A stretch of DNA of 64,000 nucleotides from Streptomyces bathyalis (GTDB lineage Bacteria; Actinomycetota; Actinomycetes; Streptomycetales; Streptomycetaceae). Positions 51,771 to 60,094 of the stretch are shown here, in pieces. Where the stretch lies: NCBI RefSeq assembly GCF_015910445.1, contig NZ_CP048882.1:5825501-5889500 (forward strand). Direction: 5' to 3'. The notes below the pieces were generated by a model. It worked only from the letters and a program-made list of their open reading frames with translations, did not search any database and was not told where the DNA came from. Each line of letters opens with the position of its first letter. The stretch's first letter is position 1. A program made the position numbers and the translations under genes.

Positions 51771-52538
51771 TCAGATCGACCAGCCGCCGTCCGCTGAGAG
51801 CACCGTGCCCGTGCAGTAGGTCGCGTCTTCGCTCAGGAACGCCGCGGCGCGAGCGATCTCCTCGACCGCTCCCAAACGACGCAACAGCGTGGAGCGGGCG
51901 ATGCCCGCCCGGGCGGAGGCCGGCACCTGAGCGGTCATGTCCGTGTCGACGAAGCCGGGCGCCAGCACGTTGACCCGGACCCCGTCCCGGCCTGTTTCCT
52001 TCGCCAGCGACCGGGCGAAGCCGATCATGGCGGCCTTCGCGCTGGCATACGCGGTGTCTCCTGCGTGACCGATGACTCCGACGACTGAGGAGACGACCAC
52101 GATGCTGGGGTCGTCGGAACGCAGCAGCGCGGGAAGCGCGGTACGCGTCAGCGATGCGACTCCGCCGAGGTTGAGCTCGATGATGCGCCACCACTCCTGT
52201 GCATCCATCTCGGACAGACGGCCGCCCCGCCACTGCCCGGCGTTGAGGATCAGCGCGTCCAGGCGTCCCCAGCGCTCCAGCACGGTGGCGACGGCGGAAG
52301 CGGCTGTCCGTTCGTCACCGAGGTCGTACTGCACCGGCATGACCTGCTCGGGGGTGCGGGCGCGGAGCCTCTCGGCTTCCTCGCGGCCGCTGCGGTAGCC
52401 GACCGCGACGTTGCGCCCGCGGGCCACGAGTTCCTTGGTGACGCCCGCCCCGATTCCTCGCGATCCGCCAGTCACGAGCACGGTGCGGGTGCCCGAACGG
52501 GCGGAGGGGGCGTCCTGGAGGGCTGCTGGTGTGCTCAT
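51771..52538 (-). CDS. FabG-like short-chain dehydrogenase/reductase, 255 aa
   Basis: Classical SDR: TGGSRGIGAGV cofactor loop, LILNAG (NAG), SSVVGVIGH with the catalytic Ser, YASAKAAM with Tyr and Lys, and the end AAFLSEDATYCTGTVLSADGGW. It probably oxidises or reduces a 3-hydroxyacyl-CoA intermediate together with the neighbouring acyl-CoA dehydrogenase. The ATG at 52536-52538 is only 5 bases from a palindromic candidate operator, so regulator binding would block initiation. First gene of the leftward operon. Confidence 0.86.
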   Translation of the reverse strand: MSTPAALQDAPSARSGTRTVLVTGGSRGIGAGVTKELVARGRNVAVGYRSGREEAERLRARTPEQVMPVQYDLGDERTAASAVATVLERWGRLDALILNAGQWRGGRLSEMDAQEWWRIIELNLGGVASLTRTALPALLRSDDPSIVVVSSVVGVIGHAGDTAYASAKAAMIGFARSLAKETGRDGVRVNVLAPGFVDTDMTAQVPASARAGIARSTLLRRLGAVEEIARAAAFLSEDATYCTGTVLSADGGWSI

Positions 52539-52543
52539 GGAGC

Positions 52544-52565
52544 GAGTGTACCGATCGATACATTC
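52544..52565. promoter_or_regulatory. Candidate TetR operator 1
   Basis: A 22-base imperfect palindrome (18 of 22 positions symmetrical) centred on CGATCG, with TGTACCGATCG on one side. It begins 6 bases before the SDR start codon. It shares TGTACCGATCG with operator 2. Binding by the cluster's TetR protein is inferred. Confidence 0.6.
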
Positions 52566-52734
52566 AATGCGCCAGTGGCCTTAGCCAATCGAAATTTCGA
52601 TGCACTCGACGACCTCTCGCATTGACGACCTCGTAGCGAGTTTGCTCATATATGTGCAGGTCAGAGGGTTGGACCGTGGTCAAATTCGCCGGTCTCGATC
52701 AAGGCCCAGGGCTGGCATCGATCCAGGCAAGATC

Positions 52735-52754
52735 CTTGTACCGATCGTTCCAAG
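52735..52754. promoter_or_regulatory. Candidate TetR operator 2
   Basis: CTTGTACCGATCGTTCCAAG is symmetrical at 16 of 20 positions around CGATCG and lies about 80 bases before the MHS symporter start. Together with operator 1 it lets one regulator control both divergent operons. Confidence 0.6.
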
Positions 52755-52834
52755 AGGTATTGCGCTGACTTCTGATGCGTGTTAGCCATGTCATCGCACA
52801 GCTCAGCCCGTCCACGGAACGCAGGGAGCCGCTC

Positions 52835-54136
52835 GTGACCGCACAGGAGCTGACCAGAACACAGAGCAACCCGGCGAAGGTCGCGTTCGCGAGCTTCATA
52901 GGAACCGCGATCGAGTGGTACGACTTCTTCCTGTTCGGGGCGGCGGCGACGCTGGTCTTCAACGAGCAGTTCTTCCCGACCCTCAGCCCGGCCGCCGGAA
53001 CTCTCGCATCATTCGCGACCTTCGGTGTCGCCTTCGCCGCGCGGCCGCTCGGCGGCCTCGTCTTCGGTCACTTCGGCGACCGCGCCGGACGCAAGAAGAT
53101 GCTCGTCTTCTCGCTGCTGCTGATGGGTGTGGGCACGGTCGCCATCGGACTGCTGCCCACCTACGACCAGATCGGTATCGCCGCGCCCGCACTTCTCGTC
53201 GTCGTCCGCTTCATCCAGGGATTCGCGGTCGGCGGGGAATGGGGCGGTGCGGTGCTCCTGGCCGTCGAACATGCGCCGCCGGAACGGAAAGCCTTCTACG
53301 GAAGCTGGCCGCAGGCGGGCGTGCCTGCCGGTCTGGTGCTGTCGTCGAGTGCGTTCTTCGCCGTGGAACTGCTCCCGGCGGAGTCCGTCGCCGACTGGGG
53401 GTGGCGTCTGCCGTTCCTCGCGTCGGTCGTCCTGGTCGCGCTGGGGCTCTACATACGCCTTCAGGTGATCGAATCACCGGACTTCGTGCAGGTGCAGGAA
53501 GCCCGGTCTGTTTCCTCGTTCCCGCTCGGGGACCTGCTGCGCCACGCCAAGAAGCCCTTGCTGGTAGGCATGTTCACCCAGGCCGCCGCCAACGTGCCCT
53601 TCTACGTGGTCACGGTGTTCGTGCTCTCCTACGGGCCACAGGAACTCGGCGTCTCCCGGGGGGTCGTCCTCTCGTGCCTCATTCTGGCGTGCGTGCTGGA
53701 CATCTTCACGATCCCGTACGTGGCCATGCTCTCCGACAGGTTCGGGAAGCGGAATTCACTGCTGGCGGGATCGGTGTACATGGCTGCGATCGCCTTCCCG
53801 TTCTTCTGGCTCTTCGATTCCGGGTCCACACCCCTGATCCTCGTGGCGATGATCCTCGTGGTGACCGTCGGGCACGCAGTGACCTACAGCGCGATCGCGG
53901 GATTCCTCGCCGGGCTCTTCCAGGCCGAATACCGCTACACCGGCGCTTCGACGGCCTATCAGATCGGCGGGATGGTAACGAGTGGTCCCGCGCCGTTCGT
54001 CGCGGCAGCCCTCTTCGCCGGTGCGGGTGAATCCTGGGTGATATCCGCATACATCGCGGGTGCCTGCGTGGTCACATTCCTCGCTCTGCTCGCGGTCCCC
54101 TCGCACCACACTGAAGAACAGCGGAGGATTTCATGA
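52835..54136 (+). CDS. MHS-family (MFS) metabolite:proton symporter, 433 aa
   Basis: Metabolite/H+ symporters import organic acids such as shikimate, ketoglutarate or benzoate analogues. The first helix has the family start ASFIGTAIEWYDFFLFG, followed by LGGLVFGHFGDRAGRKKML (MFS motif A), RFIQGFAVGGEWGGAVLLAVEH and SWPQAGVPAGLVLS; twelve helices in total. GTG 52835 follows GGGAG and was preferred to the upstream ATG 52775. It is the first gene of the rightward operon of acyl-CoA enzymes, so it likely imports the acid that the next gene activates. Confidence 0.87.
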   Translation: MTAQELTRTQSNPAKVAFASFIGTAIEWYDFFLFGAAATLVFNEQFFPTLSPAAGTLASFATFGVAFAARPLGGLVFGHFGDRAGRKKMLVFSLLLMGVGTVAIGLLPTYDQIGIAAPALLVVVRFIQGFAVGGEWGGAVLLAVEHAPPERKAFYGSWPQAGVPAGLVLSSSAFFAVELLPAESVADWGWRLPFLASVVLVALGLYIRLQVIESPDFVQVQEARSVSSFPLGDLLRHAKKPLLVGMFTQAAANVPFYVVTVFVLSYGPQELGVSRGVVLSCLILACVLDIFTIPYVAMLSDRFGKRNSLLAGSVYMAAIAFPFFWLFDSGSTPLILVAMILVVTVGHAVTYSAIAGFLAGLFQAEYRYTGASTAYQIGGMVTSGPAPFVAAALFAGAGESWVISAYIAGACVVTFLALLAVPSHHTEEQRRIS

Positions 54137-54180
54137 GGACCGTGAGGACCCGGACGGATTCGATCCGGGGTCTGCCGTGA
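54133..54180 (+). CDS. Possible 15-codon coupling ORF
   Basis: ATG 54133 overlaps the symporter stop (ATGA), has the good GGAGG site at 54123-54127, encodes MRTVRTRTDSIRGLP and stops at TGA 54178-54180, overlapping the GTG of the ligase gene. The ligase itself lacks a good ribosome site. The peptide may exist only to hand ribosomes on. No annotation tool would normally call it. Confidence 0.35.
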   Translation: MRTVRTRTDSIRGLP

Positions 54181-55811
54181 GCACCGGGGAGACATGGACG
54201 CAGATCGAGGCGGCGCTGTCCCGCGACCCCGCCGAGGGGTTCAACTCCGCGCAGGAAGCGTGCAGCCGGTATGCCGATGAGCCTGGCAGGCTGGCGCTGA
54301 TCGTCCGGCACGCGGACGGTACGTCCGAGCGGTGGACCTACCGTGAGCTGGACCGTGCGGCCGCCAAGGCGGGCCGGATGTTCGCAAGGGCGGGCCTGCG
54401 CCGCGGTGACCGTGTCGCCGGCCTTCTGTCCCGGCAGGTCGAAAGCTGGATCGTGGCGCTGGCCGCCTGGCGCAGCGGCCTGGTCTACGTCCCCCTCTTC
54501 TGCGGCTTCGGCACGGACGCGCTGGCCTACCGGCTGCGTTCCTCGAACGCGCGACTGGTGGTCGCCGGTCACCAGTGGAGGGACACGCTGGAGGCCGCCC
54601 TGTCCGCCCTGGACGAGGAGTTGAGGGTCTTCACGGTCACCGGCCCTCGCGGCTCGGGTCTGGTACGGGGCGATGAAAGCTTCTGGGCGGAGTGGGACCG
54701 CAGCGCCGCGGACGGCCCCCTGGCGGCGACCGCGGCCGGGGACCCGGCGACGCTGCTGTTCACCAGCGGCACCACGGGCGACCCCAAGTCGTGTGTCATG
54801 CCGCACTCGGCGCTGCTCTCCGTGCTTCCCTTCGCGCGGTTCTCGCTCGGTGTCTCCTCCCGCGACCTCCTCTTCACCGCGGCGGACCCGGGCTGGGCGT
54901 ACGGTCTCTACTCCACCGGGGCGGCCCCGATGGCGATGGGCGTGCCCCGGGTGCTCTACAGCGGGGACTTCGACCCGGCCGCCTGGGTGAGGGTGCTGCG
55001 TGAGGAAGGTGTCAGCAGCATCGCTGCGGCGCCCAGCGCGTACCGGAAGCTGCTGTCCGTCCTGCGCCGCCAGGGTGCTCCCGGCGAACTCACGGCAGCG
55101 GCGGCAGCGGGAGAGCCGCTCGACGCCGATACCGCGGCCTCCTGGGCCGATGCGGGCGCACCACCGATCCGGGACGGCTACGGGCTGAGTGAAATCGGCA
55201 TGGTGCTGGCCGACTTGGCCGGGGACAGCCCGCCGCAGCCGGGCACACTCGGCGGACCGGTGCCCGGTTTCACCGTTCGTCTCGTGCATCACGACGGCGA
55301 ACCCGTAGCCGACGGCGAGAGCGGACTGATCGCTGTCGAACGCCCCAAGTACCAGCTCAGCAGCGGCTACGAGAACCGGCCGGACGACTGGGACGCCAAG
55401 TGGCGGGGAGATCTGTTCGTCACCGACGACCGTGCCCGCGTACTGTCCGGCGGTCGCTGGCAGTTCCTGGGCCGCGAGGACGACATGATCGTCACCTCCG
55501 GCTACAACGTGAGCCCTGTCGAGGTGGAACGTGTCCTGACCGAGCACCCCGGGGTGGCCGAGGCGGCAGCCGTCGCCGGCACCGGGCGGCGCGGCGGCAC
55601 GGTGGTCCGCGCCGTGGTCGTACGTGCCGAACCCACTGCTCCCGCAGAGGAGTTGGAAGCAGAGCTGCGCTCTGCCGTTTCCCGGCGGGTCGGCGCTCAT
55701 GCCGCTCCACGCCTGTTCGACTACATGGACGCGCTGCCCCGCAATTCCGTAGGCAAGTTGCTGCGGTCGGCCCTGCGTTCACAGACGGAGGACCCTCATG
55801 CTCAGCCGTAG
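54177..55811 (+). CDS. AMP-forming acyl-CoA ligase, 544 aa
   Basis: It activates a carboxylic acid to its CoA thioester with ATP. Motifs: phosphate loop LLFTSGTTGDPKSCVMPH, DPGWAYGLYS, GYGLSEIGMV (A5), GDLFVTDDRARV with WQFLGREDDMIVTSGYNVSPVEVE (A7-A8) and the catalytic Lys region LPRNSVGKLLRSAL. The DPGWAYG and GYENRPD features resemble medium-chain and benzoate/cyclic-acid ligases. GTG 54177 is the first in-frame start with the expected N-terminus. It overlaps the lipoprotein gene by 14 bases. The substrate is unknown. Confidence 0.86.
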   Translation: MSTGETWTQIEAALSRDPAEGFNSAQEACSRYADEPGRLALIVRHADGTSERWTYRELDRAAAKAGRMFARAGLRRGDRVAGLLSRQVESWIVALAAWRSGLVYVPLFCGFGTDALAYRLRSSNARLVVAGHQWRDTLEAALSALDEELRVFTVTGPRGSGLVRGDESFWAEWDRSAADGPLAATAAGDPATLLFTSGTTGDPKSCVMPHSALLSVLPFARFSLGVSSRDLLFTAADPGWAYGLYSTGAAPMAMGVPRVLYSGDFDPAAWVRVLREEGVSSIAAAPSAYRKLLSVLRRQGAPGELTAAAAAGEPLDADTAASWADAGAPPIRDGYGLSEIGMVLADLAGDSPPQPGTLGGPVPGFTVRLVHHDGEPVADGESGLIAVERPKYQLSSGYENRPDDWDAKWRGDLFVTDDRARVLSGGRWQFLGREDDMIVTSGYNVSPVEVERVLTEHPGVAEAAAVAGTGRRGGTVVRAVVVRAEPTAPAEELEAELRSAVSRRVGAHAAPRLFDYMDALPRNSVGKLLRSALRSQTEDPHAQP

Positions 55812-56814
55812 AAGCGTCGCTTACTCCCTCACCGGGCTCCTTTTCGGCACGGTCTCCTGCAGCGCCGGCGCCGGCGTTGAGAAACCGTCCCAGGGCACCC
55901 GCCGGGCCGCACTCGTGCACGACATACCGCCAGGTCACCCGCGGATCCCGTACTTCGAGGACTTCGCCGAGTCGGTCAAGACGCGCTCGGACGATGCCGT
56001 CACGGTACGGATCAACCCTCAGCGCACCATCCTCGCCGGCCGGGAATCGCTCGACGCCGTCAAAGCCGGACGTGCTGATCTGGCAGCCGTCAACATGGCG
56101 CATCTGGAGGCCATGGAGCCGCAGGCCGGCTTCATGAACCTCCCCTTCGGCCTGGACGACTCGGTCATGGGCGAGGCCGGAAGGCGGAAGGCGGTGGCCG
56201 CAGTCCTGGGCGAACAGGTGCGGCCGCACGGCCTCGTTCTGCTCGGCCTCATGCGTGGAGCCGACCAGCTCTTCGCGTTCCCCGAGAAGGACGTGAGGCG
56301 GCTGGAGGATCTGAAGGGCAAGAAGATACGCGTGGCCGGTGACGGCATCTACGAACAGATCATGCGCAGGCTCGGAGCCGAACCCGTCGCCATTCCCATC
56401 CCCCGTCTCCGCGACGCGATGCGAGGCGGAAAGGTCGACGGCGTCTTCACCTCCCCCGGCGGCTGGTCGACGGAAGTCCGCCGCCACGCCCCGCACGCGC
56501 TGCACGTACCCGGGCTGATGTTCATCACCTACGCACTCGTAGCCGACGGCCGGTGGCTTGCCGGACTGCCGGACCGGCAACGCGCAGCGCTCGTGGCGGC
56601 GGGAGCTCGACTGACCGGCGGCTGGCGGCGGATGCGGCAGGACGACCAGAAGGTCATCAGGACGAACATCGCCGCCGGTGCCACGTACACCATCGCGCCC
56701 GAGGGAGAAGTGGCTCGGTGGCAGAAGCGAGTCGCGGCGATCCGGGAGGACTTCTTCGACGAACGTCCCGCGGTGGACGAGGCGTTGCGCAAGAAGGGGG
56801 TGGAACTGTCATGA
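55798..56814 (+). CDS. Orphan TRAP-type (DctP-like) solute-binding lipoprotein, 338 aa
   Basis: The N-terminus is MLSRRSVAYSLTGLLFGTVSC, a twin-Arg-like region plus a lipobox ending at Cys21. The rest fits DctP-type extracytoplasmic solute receptors: DDAVTVRINPQRTILAGRESLDAVKAGRADLAAVNMAHLE, DVRRLEDLKGKKIRVAGDG and GKVDGVFTSPGGW. TRAP systems need DctQ and DctM membrane subunits, and none is encoded in the operon; a secondary MHS symporter is. So it may feed the MHS symporter, use subunits from elsewhere, or act as a sensor. The binding residue Arg in the KIRVAGDG region is conserved. Confidence 0.76.
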   Translation: MLSRRSVAYSLTGLLFGTVSCSAGAGVEKPSQGTRRAALVHDIPPGHPRIPYFEDFAESVKTRSDDAVTVRINPQRTILAGRESLDAVKAGRADLAAVNMAHLEAMEPQAGFMNLPFGLDDSVMGEAGRRKAVAAVLGEQVRPHGLVLLGLMRGADQLFAFPEKDVRRLEDLKGKKIRVAGDGIYEQIMRRLGAEPVAIPIPRLRDAMRGGKVDGVFTSPGGWSTEVRRHAPHALHVPGLMFITYALVADGRWLAGLPDRQRAALVAAGARLTGGWRRMRQDDQKVIRTNIAAGATYTIAPEGEVARWQKRVAAIREDFFDERPAVDEALRKKGVELS

Positions 56815-56846
56815 CAGTGAACCGCCGCCCGGGAGGTGCCCGGTGA
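56811..56846 (+). CDS. Possible 11-codon coupling ORF
   Basis: ATG 56811 overlaps the lipoprotein stop, encodes MTVNRRPGGAR and stops at TGA 56844-56846, touching the thiolase ATG at 56846 (TGATG). It is the second such mini-ORF in this operon. Low confidence as a real product. Confidence 0.3.
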   Translation: MTVNRRPGGAR

Positions 56847-58021
56847 TGCGTGACGCGGTGATCGTCGACATGGTGCGCACGGTCAGCGGCAAGGGGAAAC
56901 CCGGCGGGGCGCTCTCGCATCTGCATCCGGCGGATCTGCTGGCCACGGTGCTGCGTGAGCTGGTCGAACGCAGCGGGATCGAGCCCTCCGTCATCGAGGA
57001 CGTGGTGGGTGGATGTGTGACGCAGACGGGTGTTCAGTCCTCCAACATCACTCGAAGTGCCGTTCTGGCGGCGGGATTTCCCGTGACGGTGCCTGCGACC
57101 ACGGTCGACCGTCAGTGTGGTTCGAGCCAGCAGGCACTGCACTTCGCGGCGCACACGGTCATCGCGGGAGGCGCGGACGTCGTCGTCGCATGCGGAGTGG
57201 AGTCGATGAGCCGGGCGCCGCTGTGGTCGAACGTGGGCGAGGCCGACCCTCACGGTGCCGGTGTCGCCGAACGCTTCCCGCCGCGACTGGTGCCGCAGGG
57301 CATCTCCGCCGAACTCGTGGCGGCGCGGTGGAAGTTGACCAGGGCGGAACTCGACGCCTACGCCTGCGCCTCCCATGCCCGTGCCGCGGAGGCCGGCGCA
57401 TCCGGGCTGTTCGCCCCTGACCTGGTGACGGCCGAGGGCTGTGCACTCACGACGGACGAGACGCTGCGCGGGGACACCACGGTGGAGGGCCTCGCACGAC
57501 TCGCACCGTCGTTCAGGGACGAGGCGATGGCCGATCGCTTCCCGGAGATCAACTGGTCCGTGACCGCGGGCAATTCCTCACCGCTCACCGACGGGGCTTC
57601 GGCCGCCCTGGTGATGAGCGGGGAGAAGGCGGCGGCGCTGGGACTGCGCGGCAGAGCCCGGGTGCACACCACGGCGGTCGCCGGGGACGATCCGGTGCTG
57701 ATGCTGATGGGTGTCCTCCCGGCGACCGAACGGGTCCTGAAGCGCGCCGGACTCTCGCCGCAGGACATCGGCTTCTTCGAGGTCAACGAGGCGTTCGCGG
57801 CCGTACCGCTCGCCTGGCAACGGGAGTTCGGCGTGCCCGGGGAGAAGCTGAACGTGAACGGAGGCGCCATCGCGCTCGGGCATCCCCTCGGCGCGTCCGG
57901 ACTGCGCATCGCTTCAACTCTCGTGCAGACGCTTGAGGATCAGGGCGCCCGGTACGGCCTGCAGACGATGTGCGAGGCGGGCGGGATGGCGAACGCGACC
58001 GTGCTGGAGCGCCTGCCGTGA
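56846..58021 (+). CDS. Thiolase (acetyl-CoA acyltransferase), 391 aa
   Basis: Thiolytic cleavage of 3-ketoacyl-CoA. Active-site residues are all present: Cys91 in VDRQCGSSQQALHFAA, the Asn/His pair NEAFAAV and GGAIALGHPLGASG, and the second Cys in TMCEAGGMANA. ATG 56846 follows GGGAGGT with 8-base spacing. With the dehydrogenases and ligase of the cluster it completes most of a beta-oxidation round. Confidence 0.9.
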   Translation: MRDAVIVDMVRTVSGKGKPGGALSHLHPADLLATVLRELVERSGIEPSVIEDVVGGCVTQTGVQSSNITRSAVLAAGFPVTVPATTVDRQCGSSQQALHFAAHTVIAGGADVVVACGVESMSRAPLWSNVGEADPHGAGVAERFPPRLVPQGISAELVAARWKLTRAELDAYACASHARAAEAGASGLFAPDLVTAEGCALTTDETLRGDTTVEGLARLAPSFRDEAMADRFPEINWSVTAGNSSPLTDGASAALVMSGEKAAALGLRGRARVHTTAVAGDDPVLMLMGVLPATERVLKRAGLSPQDIGFFEVNEAFAAVPLAWQREFGVPGEKLNVNGGAIALGHPLGASGLRIASTLVQTLEDQGARYGLQTMCEAGGMANATVLERLP

Positions 58022-58139
58022 GCCGGAACAAGGCACGGCGCCGTACCGGCCGACGCGACCTCCGACGCCCGTGCGATGCGCCGAAACGAGCCTTGTTCAT
58101 CCATCTCTCTTACCGGACCGAGCAGTTGAGGAGTACGCG

Positions 58140-58901
58140 ATGAAGCTTCAAGGTGCCGCCTGCCTGGTCACCGGCGCGGCCTCGGGGCTGGGACTGGCCA
58201 CAGCCAGGCGGCTGGTGCAGGCGGGCGCCCTGGTGACGCTCGTCGACCTGCCCACCTCCGGTGGCCGGGAAGCCGCCGAAGAGCTGGGCGAGGGTGCTCA
58301 TTTCGCGCCGGCCGACGTCACCAGCGAACGGGATGTCGCTGCGGCCGTCGAGACCGCCGAGGAACAGGGGCCCTTGCGTCTCGCCGTGAACTGCGCCGGT
58401 GTCGCCACACCGGGCCGCGTTCTGGGAAGGCACGGCCCTCTCGCGCTGGAGGCCTTCTCCCGGGTCGTCCAGGTCAACCTGCTCGGCACCTTCAACACCA
58501 CCCGGCTGGCATCGGCCCGTATGGCAGCGGCACCACCTGTCGACGGCGAACGCGGCGTGATCGTCAACACGGCTTCCGTCGCCGCCTTCGAGGGGCAGAT
58601 CGGCCAGGCCGCGTACGCCGCCTCGAAAGGCGGTGTCGCGAGTCTGACGCTGCCGCTCGCACGCGACCTGGCCGACAGTCTGATCCGGGTCGTCTCCATA
58701 GCGCCCGGTCTGTTCGAGACGCCCATGCTGGCCGCGCTGCCCGAGGAGGCCAAGCAGTCCCTCGGCGCGCAGGCCCCCCACCCCAGCAGGCTCGGACGCC
58801 CCGACGAGTACGCCGCACTCGTCGAGCACATCGCGGAGAACCCCATGCTCAACGGCGAAACCATCCGCCTCGACGGTGCCATCCGGCTGACGCCCAGGTG
58901 A
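58140..58901 (+). CDS. SDR similar to type-2 3-hydroxyacyl-CoA dehydrogenase, 253 aa
   Basis: The sequence LVTGAASGLGLATARRLVQAGALVTLVDLP is the HSD17B10-like start, where the Asp of VDLP selects NAD. Then NCAGVATPGRVLGR, NTASVAAFEGQIGQAAYAASKGGV (Ser, Tyr, Lys) and SIAPGLFETPML, a motif typical of the 3-hydroxy-2-methylbutyryl-CoA dehydrogenase group. ATG 58140 follows GAGGAG. It supplies the 3-hydroxyacyl-CoA oxidation step for a possibly branched acyl chain. Confidence 0.85.
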   Translation: MKLQGAACLVTGAASGLGLATARRLVQAGALVTLVDLPTSGGREAAEELGEGAHFAPADVTSERDVAAAVETAEEQGPLRLAVNCAGVATPGRVLGRHGPLALEAFSRVVQVNLLGTFNTTRLASARMAAAPPVDGERGVIVNTASVAAFEGQIGQAAYAASKGGVASLTLPLARDLADSLIRVVSIAPGLFETPMLAALPEEAKQSLGAQAPHPSRLGRPDEYAALVEHIAENPMLNGETIRLDGAIRLTPR

Positions 58902-58938
58902 CACCGCCCGACACGCGCCCGCACCCAGAGAGGAAGCC

Positions 58939-60033
58939 ATGGCCGGACCTCTTCGCGCCCTGAACGTCATCGAATTCGGCGGCATCGGCCCCGCTCCGCA
59001 CGCGGCCATGCTCCTGGCCGACCTCGGTGCCGACGTCGTCCGGGTGGAGCGTCCCAGCGGCGGCTACCAGGTCCTTCCGCCCGACACGCCCGACTGGCTT
59101 CAGCGCGGACGCCGGTCGGTGCACGCGGACTTGAAGACTGCGGACGGACTCCGGTCGGCACTGGATCTCATCGAGGCCGCGGATGTCGTCATCGAGGGTT
59201 TCCGTCCCGGAGTGGCCGAACGACTGGGCGTCGGACCCGAGGTGTGTCTCAGGAGCAATCCCGGTCTCGTCTACGCCCGGATGACGGGCTGGGGACAGAC
59301 GGGCCCACGTGCGCACTCGGCCGGTCACGACATCAACTACCTGTCCCTCAGCGGCGTTCTCCATGCGATCACCGATCCTCAAGGCCGTCCGTCCGTACCG
59401 CTCAACCTCATCGGCGACTTCGGCGGAGGATCCCTCTATCTCGTGATGGGTGTCCTCGCGGCGCTGTGGGAGCGGCAGCACTCGGGCCAGGGGCAGGTGA
59501 TCGACGCGGCCGTCGTGGACGGTGTCACCTCGCTCTCACAGGCCATCTGGTCGTTCCGGGCGCAAGGCGCCTGGACCGATCGCCCTGCCCGTAACCTCCT
59601 CGACGGCGGCGCACCCTTCTATGACACCTACCGCTGCGCCGACGGCCGTTACGTGGCGGTCGGTGCCCTGGAGCCGCAGTTCTACGCGCTCCTTCTGACC
59701 GGACTCGGCCTGGACGCGGACGAACTGCCGCCACAGTACGAACGTTCCGGGTGGCCCGCACTGCGTGAGGCGTTCTCTGCCGCCTTCGCCACCCGCACCC
59801 GCGAGGAGTGGGCAGCCGTATTCGGCACCGGCGACGCGTGCGTCACCCCGGTGCTCTCCTTCGACGAAGCGGCGAGCGACCCGCACATGACCGCCCGCGC
59901 GACGCACATCACCGAGGGCGGGGTGACACAGGCGGCTCCGGCGCCGCGCTTCTCGCGGACCGTGCCGGACGTACCGACGCCTCCCCGCTCGCCGGGAGCC
60001 GACACCGACGAGGTGCTGAACCGTGAGCCGTGA
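58939..60033 (+). CDS. CaiB/BaiF-family CoA-transferase, likely alpha-methylacyl-CoA racemase, 364 aa
   Basis: The start MAGPLRALNVIEFGGIGPAPHAAMLLADLGADVVRVERP matches AMACR (GxGPxPFxxMLLADMGADVVRVDRP). MTGWGQTGPRAHSAGHDINYLSLSGVL contains the His and Asp used as acid/base. GDFGGGSLYLVMGVLAALWER also fits. It interconverts 2R and 2S methylacyl-CoA so that branched chains can enter beta-oxidation, which suits the type-2 hydroxyacyl-CoA dehydrogenase next to it. A frame starting GTG 60023 (VSRDLRTTDAARILDTE...) overlaps the end and runs into the attachment repeat, perhaps a truncated next gene. Confidence 0.87.
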   Translation: MAGPLRALNVIEFGGIGPAPHAAMLLADLGADVVRVERPSGGYQVLPPDTPDWLQRGRRSVHADLKTADGLRSALDLIEAADVVIEGFRPGVAERLGVGPEVCLRSNPGLVYARMTGWGQTGPRAHSAGHDINYLSLSGVLHAITDPQGRPSVPLNLIGDFGGGSLYLVMGVLAALWERQHSGQGQVIDAAVVDGVTSLSQAIWSFRAQGAWTDRPARNLLDGGAPFYDTYRCADGRYVAVGALEPQFYALLLTGLGLDADELPPQYERSGWPALREAFSAAFATRTREEWAAVFGTGDACVTPVLSFDEAASDPHMTARATHITEGGVTQAAPAPRFSRTVPDVPTPPRSPGADTDEVLNREP

Positions 60034-60094
60034 TCTGCGGACGACCGACGCGGCGAGGATTCTCGACACCGAGGTGAGCGACCGGTGCGCGGTG

